Assembly (NCBI GenBank): GCA_013400975.1
Contig: WBMZ01000171.1
Coordinates: forward strand, 56,813 to 120,812
Direction of reading: 5' to 3'
Length of the DNA stretch: 64,000 bases
Source of the DNA: Atrichornis clamosus
Lineage: Eukaryota > Chordata > Aves > Passeriformes > Menuridae
Part shown: one piece after another, positions 24,301-35,755 of the stretch
How positions within the stretch are numbered: the first letter of the stretch is position 1
How the letters are laid out: each line of letters opens with the position of its first letter
The notes under the pieces: model-generated
The model's input: the letters and a program-made list of their open reading frames with translations, nothing else
Told to the model about the DNA's origin: nothing
Databases searched by the model: none
Made by a program: the position numbers and the translations under genes

Positions 24301-27300
24301 TGGATTCAGTGTCCTGGCTTATTGGACCAGTGTAAGTCAAGAAATCTAGATCACCTATGAAATCACAGAGCTGGTGCTTGGTGTTTTTTTAATTTTTTGT
24401 TTGGTTGTTTTATTTTTTAGTTGATTTTTTTTTTATTTTTTGTCCTTTTTTTTTTTAATTCAAAATATTCTTCAACTTAATTTTTGAAGTCTTTCAAGTG
24501 CTTCACATTTTCACTACACTTTGTTTCTGTCTTATGTGAACAATGAGAATCTCTGTGCAGGTTTTAAGAGGCAAAATATCATTGTTAAGCAATAAGAATA
24601 TATTCCACTTAATCATGTATTGCAGCAGTGCATTAATGAACCCGATAGGGCCCTTCACTTAATTAAACTCCAGGTGCCCCTGGTCACTGCAGGTGAGCTT
24701 TGCAGAGCTGCCTCACGGTCAGGGTGTTTATGTGGCCCTGATGATGCACATGTGGAAATTGGAACTCACTGACATCTGCTTTTATTTTATGCTCTGATAT
24801 TTAAAAAGATGAGAACAATGTGTCTGTTTACACTTTCTAATGACATGCAGAGGTGATGCTTGACTGAAATGTCACGGCTTGAGAAGAGCAGGCATTTGCT
24901 GAACCTAATTATCAGCTAATGTGGGAAGCAGTGGGATTGGATTGTGTTGGAAGTTAAACAAGAATTTCTATTCCCTCAGAATAGTCTGGGCCTCATTCCA
25001 ATTAACAGGTGAAGTAGTGTATTTCACTGGAGGAAGATTTAATCCTTCCAGGTTTCTTTTCCCCACTGACTTTAAGGGCATACTGAGCAAAAAATTCTGT
25101 GTATATCTGAACTTAATCTTTTGTGCTGCTTTTTCTCTAGAGATTTCTGAATTTTTTTTCTAGCCTAATGTTGCTTGCTTTTTGACCTAGGCTTTCCCTG
25201 AAGTTTGGTGACATTGGCAATCTAAAGGGACTTGTTATCAGGTAAGTTTATAGAATTAGAAAAACCCCAGATAATAATGTGTTAATATACATTGTGATGC
25301 AGTTGTTTGGGGAATTGAAGAGAATTTGTTTAAGCAAAAATAACATGAGAGGAACTTTTATAATTGAAACACCTGCATTCAGTGTGTCTGTCATTTGCCT
25401 GCCTTGTTTTTTTAAGGCATTTCTTCTCCTGTATTGACTTTCCTACTCATGGGAAAGTTTGGGTCACTCTTTTGTGTGGAATCTTCTCATGTCTGAGATT
25501 TTAGCTAAACCTTGCTAATTAACCACATTTTCATGTGGGAATTTTGCCTCAAGAACTGTCAGTGTGGCCTGCTCAGGCACCAGACTGTGACCTACTTTGT
25601 GTTTATCTCTTGGTGATGGTAGAAAACAGCACTTGTTGATGAGCAACCTCCCCTACCTTGGATGGAAGTACAGGACCCGTGCTGCATTTTTGTTCTGTCA
25701 TGAGGCAAAATCCCCTCACGTTCCCCTTGCTGTGTGGGAGAACAGCAAACTCCTTTTGCAAACAGCAAACAGCTGCTACAGTGAGCAACCTCAAGTCACA
25801 GAACCCCAGGATATTTGGGATTGGAAGGGATCTCTGGAGCTCACCCAGTCCAAGGGATGATCCCTGCCCAGGCAGGGTCACCTGGAGCAGGGGACCCAGG
25901 AACGTGTCCAGGGGGGTTGGGATGTCTCCAGAGGGGGAGACTCCACACCCCCCTGGGCAGCTGCTCCAGGGCTCTGTCCTCCCCAGGGGAAGTTGTCCCT
26001 CACGTTCCAGACTCAGTGGAAGCAGCAGGGGCTCTCTCTGATCCAAACAGGTGAAACTGGCTGTGCCAGTGAGTCTCCTTGTTCAACGTGTGAGTTTAGC
26101 AGTCGCAACCCTTTGACTCGTTTTTCTCACTCTGCTCTCCTCCCAAACGGCACCTCCAGGCTCTTGCTAACCACCAGCTTCTACCAGCTGTCTGTTCAGA
26201 GCTGGTTCAGCTTGCACAGGCTGCAGCTCCTTTACAACCACTCTGTGCAGGCCACGTTCAACGCGACCGGGATCCACGCGCCGGCGAGCTACTCCTTCCA
26301 CTGCGAGCACGTCAGCAGCCTGCAGAGATACGATGCTCTGCTTGTCCCCAGCTCTGCAAACGACCTCTCCAAGCTTTGGGAGGTCACTTTCATCGACTTC
26401 CAGGTAATGCCATGGAATCAAGCCAAAGGGATCCCATAGGTAGGTTGATGGGAAGTTTTGCCCCTCTGGGGGAAGGATGATGACCTTCCGTGTAGAGTTT
26501 ATGGGATTTCTGTGGAACATGAAATAGAAATTAAGACTTTTCATGTCAAAGGAGATCAAGGGCTATTTGAAGAGCTATTTTCTGTAGTCTTCTGCCTGTG
26601 CTCCCTTTAGTGGGTAGTGAATTTAATTTCCAGTGTTTCATCGTTCTGAGCTGAGCTCTCAACCTTGGCATCGATACCAGCACCACACACCCAGGTATGG
26701 GATTCATCTCACTTAACTTTTGATGCCTAGGAATTTTAACCTTGTGCCCTGATTATAGTCACCCCAGCCTGCCTCTAAAGCCAGTGGATAATTCCTCTGA
26801 CCCATCTTAAGTCCTTATCTTAGGATGAGATTAATAATCTTCTGGAAGTGCCAATTCTTCTGTGTTTGACAATGCGGGAGCCCAGGACGGCTGGGCTAGA
26901 GAGCCTTTCTTTTAGATGCCTGAGTCACAGGGCATGAGGAGCTGAAAAGGGAAATTGGAAAACCTGATCCCCTTTTCTCACCATGTGATAAATGTCCCTG
27001 GAGTGATTTAGTGGAGCAGACAGTCAATCCCCTGAGTGCCAGTGTCATAAATTTAATATTAGAACTGAAGACACAAATAAAACTTGCTGGTGCTTTCCAC
27101 AGTTGGCTGCAGCTTCCTGTAGTTCGGCTATTTTGCTGCCACGTACCACACACGTGGCCCTGGTGAGAAAAACCTTATACTAGGGCAGGCACTTGAGAAT
27201 ATTTCCTGGTTTGTCATGTTGAAGTTTGTGCAGTTTGAAACAGAGACCCTGGAGACTCTCAACAAGTGATGCTGGAGATGCACAGTTATAACATGAAAGG

Positions 27301-27884
27301 TACTTAAACAAATATTGCTGGGCCATCAAGAGTGACTGCAGAAGATTTTGTTTGAAACACAGCTGCAAATCCTTTGGGCAGCAGAGTGGAGGGGATTAGA
27401 ATAGCTGGCAGTTTCTAGAAGACTGGCCTGGATAAACTCTGAGCATTAACTCCAGCTATCACTGGGAGACAGACATTTGCAATGTGCAGGTATTAAGTTA
27501 GAAATTCTTGCTGCCATCAGGAGCAAATTTAATGAAACACAAGTAATTAATTTAACTCGAGCCCTTCTGTTCTCTCTGCAGATCCAAGGTTTTAACATTC
27601 AAGAAGGACATTTTGCCTACGCCAAAGACTGTGCATCCTTCTTCTCCCCAGCAATACTCATGGGGCTGGTGATGTCCCTGATCCTGCTGCTGGTCCTTGC
27701 CTATGCCCTGCACATGCTCATCCACCTGAAGTCTCTTGACAGGCACTACGAGTGCAAAGCTGCTCCTGCCTATTTTGCACAGATGAAAGACAATGACATG
27801 GGAGACGAGAAGGAGCCACTGAGGAACAGTGGAAATGAATCCTATGAACTTAGAAACCAACAGTTTGGCAAAATCTACATTTAG
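15242..27884 (+). CDS. ATP6AP1L: ATP6AP1L: V-type proton ATPase subunit S1-like protein (Ac45 family), seven coding exons
   Basis: The family founder ATP6AP1/Ac45 is a glycosylated accessory subunit of the V-ATPase Vo sector that aids pump assembly in the secretory pathway; the role of the L paralogue is little known. Seven exons (15242-15330, 20268-20308, 21103-21164, 22705-22946, 25191-25241, 26160-26403, 27582-27884) have good splice sites and join into 1032 bases, 343 residues. Order: signal peptide about 1-22; lumenal domain with Cys101, Cys139, Cys210 and Cys260 and sequons at Asn69, 93, 97, 115, 138, 188 and 196; transmembrane helix about 266-290; cytosolic tail of about 53 residues ending GKIYI. 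The protein is shorter than ATP6AP1 (about 470 aa), lacking most of its N-terminal lumenal part. The start was chosen because it gives a clean signal peptide. The gene diverges from RPS23. No break was seen. Confidence 0.93.
17570..18010. promoter_or_regulatory. CG-rich intronic block with inverted homeodomain-type sites
   Basis: The block is visibly enriched in CG dinucleotides against AT-rich flanks. It contains CTGCTAATTA at 17880-17889 and its exact reverse complement at 17896-17905, six bases apart. TAATTA is a core homeodomain recognition sequence. A regulatory role is inferred, and an alternative promoter is equally possible. Confidence 0.35.
18401..18465 (+). repeat. degenerate decamer repeat AGYRYAACTA
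   Basis: Five units start at 18401, 18411, 18431, 18441 and 18456 (AGTATAACTA, AGCATAACTA, GGTGCAACTA, AGTGTAACTA, AGTATAACTA). Two adjacent pairs are separated by one non-matching decamer. Confidence 0.75.
19164..19190. repeat. perfect 12-bp inverted repeat (hairpin)
   Basis: GGTATTTGAATT is followed by the loop CGT and the exact reverse complement AATTCAAATACC. Confidence 0.9.
20268..20308 (+). CDS. ATP6AP1L: ATP6AP1L exon 2
   Basis: This 41-base exon encodes SHEFSDQDSFQRN with split codons at both ends. The acceptor is TTCTAG and the donor GTAAGG. The exon is small, but the frame joins both neighbours without a stop. Confidence 0.82.
20309..21102 (+). other. ATP6AP1L: ATP6AP1L intron 2
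   Basis: It contains an (AAT)5-like run near 20480-20493 and no other recognised feature. Confidence 0.8.
21103..21164 (+). CDS. ATP6AP1L: ATP6AP1L exon 3
   Basis: The exon encodes QRYNGGVKPKLNVNQVAIAQ after completing a Gly codon. It ends in phase 0 at a GTAATG donor. It is lumenal. Confidence 0.85.
21165..22704 (+). other. ATP6AP1L: ATP6AP1L intron 3
   Basis: No repeat, RNA gene or extra exon was recognised in this 1.5-kb intron. Confidence 0.7.
22705..22946 (+). CDS. ATP6AP1L: ATP6AP1L exon 4: glycosylated lumenal core
   Basis: The exon encodes residues 65-144 and part of Met145, with NSS, NVT, NGT, NHT and NCS sequons and Cys101 and Cys139. The segment TPCILFWAKRITI is a characteristic Ac45 family block. 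The donor GTAAGG lies inside what would otherwise read ATG TAA, so the exon stays open only if it is spliced. Confidence 0.92.
22947..25190 (+). other. ATP6AP1L: ATP6AP1L intron 4
   Basis: This 2.2-kb intron has a T-rich low-complexity stretch at about 24384-24462. Two AG acceptors occur near the end (after 25163 and at 25190). Only the second keeps the frame. Confidence 0.75.
25191..25241 (+). CDS. ATP6AP1L: ATP6AP1L exon 5
   Basis: The 51-base exon encodes LSLKFGDIGNLKGLVI flanked by split Met145 and Arg162 codons. The motif LKFGD is shared by the Ac45 family. Confidence 0.9.
25792..26040 (-). mobile_element. CR1 LINE 3' end in ATP6AP1L intron 5
   Basis: Read on the minus strand: 'GAGCAGCTGCCCAGGGGGGT', 'CCTGGGCAGGGATCATCCCT' and the terminal 'GATCCCTTCCAATCCC...GGTTCTGTGACT' block. 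It is inserted antisense to the gene and ends about 120 bases before the exon 6 acceptor. Confidence 0.88.
26160..26403 (+). CDS. ATP6AP1L: ATP6AP1L exon 6: C-terminal lumenal domain
   Basis: The exon encodes residues 162-243, with sequons at Asn188 and Asn196 and Cys210. It begins after CACCTCCAG and ends in phase 0 with EVTFIDFQ before GTAATG. The segments SWFSLHRLQLLYN and FHCEHVSSL are family-typical. Confidence 0.93.
26404..27581 (+). other. ATP6AP1L: ATP6AP1L intron 6
   Basis: No repeat or RNA gene was recognised. The acceptor is TTCTCTCTGCAG. Confidence 0.75.
27582..27884 (+). CDS. ATP6AP1L: ATP6AP1L exon 7: transmembrane helix and cytosolic tail
   Basis: The exon encodes IQGFNIQEGHFAYAKDCASF, then the hydrophobic segment ILMGLVMSLILLLVLAYAL, then an acidic and polar tail with YECKAAPAYF and the terminus QQFGKIYI-stop. 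This helix-tail arrangement is diagnostic of the Ac45/ATP6AP1 family. Confidence 0.95.
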   Translation: MQGFNIQEGHFAYAKDCASFFSPAILMGLVMSLILLLVLAYALHMLIHLKSLDRHYECKAAPAYFAQMKDNDMGDEKEPLRNSGNESYELRNQQFGKIYI

Positions 27885-28186
27885 CAGCATGCATCTGTCT
27901 CAGTGAAACAAGAGGTGTTTCCTTCTGCTGGCACTGCTGTATGTAGTCTGTGCAGATTTTTCACCAGCTGATGGAAGGAAAAGCAGCTAACAGATTGTTT
28001 AGCTGATTATTCATCAATAATCATCTCAAAGATGCCTTGGGAGACAAGCTGAGATAAAAAAGTTCCACTGTAAGAGATATTCATGTTGTGGGACTTTATT
28101 CCTGTAGCAAAAAGCCAAAATGCATAGCTTTTCATCCACCTTTCCAAGTCTGGAAGAGAGTGTCAGTAATGGAGATTTTGAAATTA

Positions 28187-28192
28187 AATAAA
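28187..28192 (+). promoter_or_regulatory. ATP6AP1L: ATP6AP1L poly(A) signal
   Basis: The AATAAA lies about 300 bases after the stop and is followed by an A-rich stretch. It is the first canonical hexamer in the 3' UTR. Confidence 0.7.
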
Positions 28193-28215
28193 GCTTAAAA
28201 AAACCACCCAAGTCA

Positions 28216-31200
28216 AACTCTTTGCTTATTCTTTCAGAAGGCAAGATTTTTCCTTGTTACTTATTTGCTTTGTGTCCTGACAAAACAGCATCAGTTTCTT
28301 CCTCAGGATCTCTTTTCCTTTACTTCCAAAGTTACTTCACCTCTTTTTTGTCCTCATAAACTCCTTTTCCTACTTTGGAGTCTTCAGAGCCACAGAAGGT
28401 GTGTTTTTATTTTTTTCCACTGCATGGATGAAACAGTGATGGCTCCAGGAGAGCAGCATCCTGGTAATTCACTGTGTCCAAGCTGGAGGTTTGCTCTCAG
28501 GATCTGGTCAAAGGCTTACCCTCAGCTTCCCAGCTCAACTCCATGCCAGAACACAGATTATGAGCATTATATCCTGTAATTCGAGGTCAATATCCCTTCT
28601 ACCAAATCCCATCAGTCTCCCTTGGGAATTTTACCTGAATGGAGATTGCCAGGGCTATAATTGAAAATATATGTAACCAAAGTGTAAGCTCCCTAGCAGT
28701 GAAATAAAAGTGTGATATAATTTTCACTGCTCCTTCTGAGCATTTAGGATACTGTCATCCCATTCATCCTTTCTTCTGATAGAGGCAATGTTGGGAACTC
28801 CAAATTAGCCATAATTTGGCCCTGATTTCTAGAAAGCAAGAGTGCAGTAACGTTCTTAGCACTGTAGCACTTTTAGGTTACAGGTAATAGAAATCCCAGC
28901 GTGCTAGAAAATCAATCAAAACCAGATTTGCAAGCAAATGTCTTTTTTTATTTTAGATTATAGAACTGATTGGTTGTTTGTAGCCTTTGTGAACTATACT
29001 GCAGTGGTCTTTAAACACCTTGAGAATGTCCAAAGACCTCCTGTTTATTAGTGCAGGTGACAGACAGACTAGATGGAGTCCAAAGCAGTTAGTTGATTCA
29101 GGAAGGCACTTCAGAGTGAAAAAACCCCATCTTTAACACAACCAGACATAAGAGACAAGGTTTTGAGGACTTGCCAAGGCTGCCCCCTGGCCAGTTATTA
29201 CCCGACTTTTATCAGTTCCACAAAGGGAACAAGCAAAAGCACGCACGCCTGGGAGCCTGAACGAGGTTGGCGTGAGAAGGTGAGAGTTCAACGCAGAGTG
29301 ATTCACGCTGCGTGGTGGAAGCTCTGCCCAGGCTGGTGCCCTCCCCTGCACACAGGGAGGGCAGAGGTGGCTGGTGCTGCAGAGCTCGGGGTGCCCGTGC
29401 CAAACAGGGGGTGTTCCTGGTGGTCTGCAGCAGTGCCTGGGGCTGAGGGAATCCAAACCTGACGCTGCTCAGTGGCAGCCTGCCTGCCGAAGTTGCTGAT
29501 GTGAAATCCCCACCCTGCAGAGCTGTGCTTCCCAAACCCCGTGTTCCTGAGGCACAGGGGCACCTCTTCCTCCCACAGAGGTCATGTCTCCTTCTGGTTG
29601 GTGTCTGGTGGTGCTGCCAGGATAACTCTGGCCTGTCATTTCCTTGTATGTTTTACACAAAATCAGCGCCTGTGCTGTGAGAGATTCTGCAGGACTGAGG
29701 TTGGGAGTAAGGGAGTTTCCCTCCAGCCATGTCCCTCACTCCTCATGCCCCTTTCCAACCCAGCTGTGTTCCCTTTGCCTTACCTTGGCTTTGAAGGTGA
29801 ATATCTGCTGGTTTTGTGCTCCAGAGGCTCAGCACTGCAAACCTCCAGCAAGTGTCAGTTCAGATTTTTCGGTGCAGAATTTGAAGATTCGTGTGGCCCT
29901 CACAGCAGAGATGCACCTGAACAAGAGGCAGGAATTTCTGCCTGTTAATTTACAAGGCAAACTTCAGAAGAAAAAGAGAATGCAGATAATTTTTTTAAAA
30001 ATTGCCAAGAAAAATTAAATTTCTTTCCTTTTATCAGCATTTTCTAAACCATGGCACAACTGGGATTGCACTCAGGGTCTCTTGGGGAAAGGAGGACAGA
30101 CAGGAGTTATCCCTGCTGTGACTTTTCATGCTGCAGCCCTGCAAGGCAGTGGCAGGTGATTCTACTCTCCCAGGTACCCTCTGTGTCATCACAATCCTAC
30201 TCAAGTGCCAGCAAGAGTTAGAAAAGATAAATACACTAATTGAGTTAGAGAGGAAATAGAGTGTCTGCCATAGGACTGGAATGAGGAGACATATATTTGT
30301 GAAAAGTTGGTGATGCTGTAGTGGAAAATGCACCAGAAGAAAAACTCAACTTAATTGCAGTTCCTGTCTCCTTGTGCCACATGTAAAAGCAAGCACCCAT
30401 GGTTGCAAAAGACAAAAATGTGTATTTTTACATTCCCAGTAAGCTCTGTCTTTTGTGAGGCAAACAATCCTTGTCAAATCCGTGTTTTGGAACAACAAAG
30501 ACATTCCACTGCCTCAGTCCTAAAACAAGAAAATTCAAGTTAAAATGATTTGTGTGCTGCAGAAATAAGATACACTGGCACTAACAGACGAACTTATAAA
30601 ATACAAGCTTTTTTTTGTCACTTGGTCCACACACTGCATGATTTCATTGCTGCGTGAGAACACAGCAACCTTTCCAACGTGTGTGTGTTCATTCAGAGGC
30701 CTTAGAGCATCTTTGCAAAACTGATTCCCTCTTTCAAATTCAGGGTCCCACCCACTCCCACTCGGAGCCAAAGGGAAGAGTCTGACTCCAACAGGATAAA
30801 TTCCACAGACCGTGCAGCTCCCACAGTGGTAGCACTGAACTGAGCAAAGGAATACATTTTTTGTCTCAAACATTTAGTCTGATGTGGTTAAAATCACTGC
30901 ACCTTGTAACTGTAGTTATATAATTCCACCTGATCCAATATTTGGCAATTTTACACCAGCAGAAAGCTAGGTTTTCAATCAGTACATTAAGCACTGTTGT
31001 TTGATCAGAAGTGGTGGAGTTTTGCCTCAGTATTAATTAAAAATGCACAAGGAATAATCAGAGCCAATCTCAGTGTAAAGACAAGGAGGAAAACCATGGG
31101 TCCAGCAGCTGGTGAGTAACACTGAATTACAGGCAGCCAGAAGAAATAGATTTATTTATTTCCTTCAAGATTGTTAAATGGGAGCATTTCCTTCCTCTCC

Positions 31201-34200
31201 TTGAAGCACTGATCCTTGCCACAGCAGCACTGGTATTTCTGTTGTCGTTTTCTTTCCAAATCAAGGATTTCCAAAAAGCTGGATGCAATATGTCATTTCA
31301 GAGACTGTCCCCAGGAGCTCAGAGGGCGTTTTCCAGGGCGAGTCTGTTCTTTACCATTATTGAGCACACCCTGAGGTGTTCTCCATCTCCAGTATGCGTT
31401 GTGGTATGGCATTATGAGACATCTTAAATCTGATTTAATGGTTCCTAGATCACCCCTTAATGTCCTTGCTGCAACAGTGCAGCAAATTAATACAGAATTT
31501 GATGTTATAGGGCAAAACCTGTAAGAAATCATAAGAAAGTGCTAAACCTTGTATACACATTTTTGCACTTTTCCCCCTCAAATTGATAGCTTATCATATA
31601 TCAGAAAATGTAATTTGTTTCTTCTGAGTCAGTAGTGTAAATTTACTCATGACTCATGTTATGTTTGAAGCCCAACAAAGAGTTCCATTTCCTGTGAATT
31701 TTGGGACAGCCTTCCCGAACATTTTGTACCTAATTCTGAGTGCTTCCCCTGGGTGAATGTTTTGATTTTGGTACATCAGCATGCCCTGTACCTGCCTAAA
31801 TATGCTGAATTGGCTGCCTAAATATCTGAATTGATTACTGCAAGTAATTGCTCGGCCTGTTTGTAGCTGAGTGCTGCTGCTTGGGAATATAAAGGAATAT
31901 TGACTTGGGAAGGAAACTCAAAAAGTTTTCCAAATAGTTGAAGCAACTTTTTATTTGGCCCCATGATGCCTCTTACACTGTAAAGCCACCTCTCAGGTGC
32001 CCAGGAGCCAGTCTGCAGCTTTTCTGCCATTTCTATATGTCTGCAGTGAGAGGAATTAATTACCAGTCTTCACTCACTGAAAGAAAAAAATAATTAAAAA
32101 ATAAATTAAAAAATTAAAAGAGTAAGATTTTCATCCCTGGACACGCTTTCGCCTTGTTTTCTTAAAGCTAAATCTGGCCTTTCCAGTGAAAAGGAATTTC
32201 CAGTGTTTTGTCTTATCAACAAAGAGCAGGTTTTGCACTCTCAGCTGTAGTTTTCTGTCACAAAATATGAATCAAGGCTCTTCAAGAAACTGAAAAGCTC
32301 TGTTCTGGTTAGAGCCATAACTTAGCAATGTGAAGCCTCAGAGAAAGGGACAGTTTTAGCTTCACTCCTTGAGAAATCCCATGTTCAGAAAGACTGAGAA
32401 TATGGCCTGTGAAATGGGGTGTGGAGTCGTGACAAATCCTGCCCCAATCAGCGAAATGAATTTGGTAGGAATCCTTAAACCTGTTCCCAAATAAGCATAT
32501 CCTCAGTATTTCTGTTCTCCCATTTCAAATCTGCTTCTGTTTCATTTGGCTTGAGGTGACTTGGCTTCTTGTACAATGCAAGAAAGAGTCTTAAATGGCT
32601 TTTGTATCGGGGCCAGTGCCTGTAGTGCCAGCTGGGAATTTTTAAGGGTTGAAATGGTTTATATAAACACAGCTACAGTAAAACTGATGGTCTGCCAACG
32701 TCCCTTGAGGCAGTTGTCCCCAGGAAATGCCATGCAGCTCCTTAAATTTTGCAAAACTCTACAGTGAAAATTAAGAAGGTGCAGAATTACACATATAATC
32801 TTGCTGCAGCGTTGGGAAGATTAATGGGTCACCACCAGAGGGGAAATGATAGTGTAAACCTCTCTGAAGGCAGATTCTTCATGTCATTAAAGTGATCAGG
32901 AAATCTTCAGTTCTCTTGGAAATCTGCTTAGTGAATTACATAAATCCCTGGTTGGAATTTGTGTGGAAGTAGCTGGAGCATCATACTCCAGTAGTGCCTG
33001 AATATGCCTGGTTCTGGTTCTTTGGCTACGGAAGACATTTCTAGTGCATTTCTAAAAGCATTTCTAATGCTTTTTTTTAATTGTTCTTTGTTCTACAAAG
33101 CTGATTTCAGGGGGGACTCTCACTTCATGTGCAAGGTGTGCGGGGTCCAGGCTTGAAGCTGGGATCTCACTAATTTCTCTTTTATCCTTCCAAACTCTGA
33201 AGGGAGTTAATGGTTGCAGTTATGAGAGATTTTTTTTTTTTTGTGGTTCTTTAAGAGGCCTAATGCCAGGATTGTTCTGAATTATTAAAATCTCATTGCT
33301 TCCAGGACACACTACGAAGAGTGCCTGGGAAGTTTGAAGGAAATGCAGGTAATGATTCAGAGAATTATGGAGAGTGAAAACTCCCAAAACCAGAACGTAC
33401 ACTGCCTTATAAAGAGGCTTTCCTTGGTTGTGATTAAGTCCTTGGTCTCTTGAGTAAGATTCTCAGCTGGTGTGTAAGCCAGTTTAGATGCTGTATGTGC
33501 CGCTTTGCCTTATTTGTTCTTACCACTTCAGGCCACATTTAAAATATAGGAATCTGACTGAAATACTGCAGAAAGCCAGTGGGGATCTCTCCCGTGGGCT
33601 TTGGAGCTGTCACGAGCGGGTCAGAGCAGAGGTCTGTGTCCCCCCGTGCCAGTGGTGGGTGTCAGGGGTCTGGGATCAGGGGGAAGCTGTGGTGCCCTGG
33701 CAGTCTGTGCCACGTGGTGCCTTCGAGGGTGCCTCCAGCAGGGAGAGGAGCCCCTGGCCCTGTGTTTGCTGGGAAGCCTTGTTTTTGTTCTCTCTGCCCA
33801 TCTCGCTCCTCTTTCCTTGCTGATCTTGATTTCTTGGATGTGCTCTTCCCCTCCAGGCTGTCACTCAGGAAGATTGGCACCTGCCTAATTAGCCCCAGGA
33901 GCATCCTGCCTCTGGCCTTGTTCCCGTGCCTCTCCTGTCACACGGGGCTGCTGAGACCCTTCCCCCCGTGGGTTTTTGCTTCTGCTCCTGTCACACAGCC
34001 CCTGCCTGACCTTTCCCATGGCTGCTCACCAGTCACACAGCAGTGACCCCTTTGGTGGGCCACCTTACAGGACAGCAAGGAATCCTCTCCCATCTTCTTC
34101 CTGCTTTCTTCCCCCTCCTGCTTTTGCTCCCCACCTCTTTTGAACTCTGAGAGGTTTTGCACTTAACAAGGCTGAGCAGTGCTGCTGCCTCTCCTCCCAC

Positions 34201-35337
34201 AGATGTATTCCTTGGGGTCTGTGCTTCCCCTCCTCGCTCCGCGTGGCTGTCAGATGTGATTTCCCCTGGTCCTGCACACGGATGATGTGAAGCAGAGGAG
34301 CACTCTCCAGCCTCAGGCGTTCTTCCTCTTTCAGGAGAGGGTCAGGTCATGGCTGGCTGTGACGAGCCTTGCCAGTCTGGTGAAGGAAATCTATTTAATA
34401 AGGGTGATACAGATGCTTGGGGAGAAGGCAGCTCTTCTACAATGCCAACTTGATCCCAATTAAAGGTGTGGGAAATAATTTTCCTCCTCACAGTCTGAAA
34501 ACCTCGTGGCAGATGACTGTGTCTCTCTGGAGAAGAGATTGAAGGAGGCTCTTTTGTGGCAGAAAGGGTCTGGGGTGTGACAATGAAAACTGCCCAGTGC
34601 CTGAGGTGGGGGTACCACGGGAGGAGAACTTTAAAACCACCAAAGCTCTTTAGCATGGAACCTGAACAGGAGGAGGAAACAAGACCGTACAGTGCATTTT
34701 ATTCAAAGATTCAGAGACAGCCAAACAAGAGATATTTTCTGAGATAAATGCCTTAACCTAAGGAGATGGGGTCACTTTGCAGGGCATAAGGGCTGCATTT
34801 CTCAGAGCAGTCAGCTGAATTTGTTTGTGTTGTGCACATGTGTGGTTCACCAGGGCGCAGGGAAATCCCGTGGTGCAGAGGGATGCGGCTGCTCCTCCCA
34901 GCCTTGCGTGCAGAAACTGGGACCCACAGCTGGCCCTGGGGTTCACGTCCTCCCAGATGGACCCACGTGCAGGACAGGGCCACAGCCCTCCCCTGCCTTC
35001 CCCAGATGTGAGCTGTCTCTGTGGGGCACGTGGGGTGGGGGAGCAGGAGAGGGGCTCTGCGACTGCAGGTGGGGATGCAGCGCCTGGAAGGGGCCTGTGC
35101 TCCCCTGCCTGCACCTGGGCCTTCTTCCCTGGGCTGTGACCTACTCTTGGTGCTTGGGAAGCTGGAATGCATCATTCACCCAGAGTAAGGTGAAGCAGAA
35201 AGGAGATTCTGCTTATGAATTTTATTTCTACAACTGCAAAAATCTGAATTGGGTCCTGTGCCACATTCCAAGAGGGCTAGAAACCGAGGATCTCCGTGGT
35301 GAAAGCTCTTTCTGGCAGATGGCACCTACCCAAATCA
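28216..35337. other. intergenic DNA downstream of ATP6AP1L
   Basis: No gene is supported and no CR1 copy was seen in these 7 kb. A minus-strand ORF with a CxxxCxxCxxCxxC pattern lies at 30535-30873. An A-rich low-complexity stretch lies at about 32082-32122. The more GC-rich part at 33600-35200 has overlapping chance ORFs. Confidence 0.55.
30535..30873 (-). other. unassigned minus-strand ORF, cysteine-dense, 112 codons
   Basis: The ORF begins with a true ATG and contains CSVQCYHCGSCTVC, five cysteines at spacings 3-2-2-2, followed by a polar stretch and a stop. I do not recognise the family. There is no clear promoter, splice partner or poly(A) signal around it. It could be chance, a worn repeat or a decayed exon. 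Confidence 0.12.
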
Positions 35338-35755
35338 CAGAATCTCTGAGATTGGGAAAGACTTCCCAGACCATCAAGTCCAAGCTCTTGTCCCCAGCCC
35401 AGAGCTCTGAGTGCCACGTCCAGGCCTTCCTTGGGCACCTCCAGGGATGGCGACTCCAGGCCTCTCTGGGCAGCCCCTGCCAAGGCCTGGCCACCCTTTC
35501 CAGGCAGGAATTCCTCCTGCTGTCCAACCCTGGCACAGCTGAGGCCGTTCCCTCTCCTCCTGTCCCTGTTCCCTGGGAGCAGATCCCAAATCCCCCCTGG
35601 CTGCCCCCGCCTGTCAGGGACTTGTGCAGAGCCAGAAGGGCCCCCCTGAGCCTCCTCTGCTCCAGGCTGAGCCCCTTCCCCAGCTCCCTCAGCTGCTCTT
35701 TGTAGGACTCACTCTCCAGACCCTGCCCCACTTCATTGCCCTTCTCTGGGCTCAG
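35338..35755 (-). mobile_element. CR1 LINE, 3' end
   Basis: The minus-strand sequence runs from 'GGGCAATGAAGTGGGGCAGG' through 'GAGGAATTCCTGCCTGGAAA' to the GAGATTCTGTGATTT tail. At about 418 bases it is longer than its sister copy at 11632-11893. Confidence 0.9.

Noticed and set aside
34821..35705. 294-codon plus-strand ORF
   Set aside because: Its right half is the antisense of a CR1 tail and the left half has no recognisable domain or splice context.
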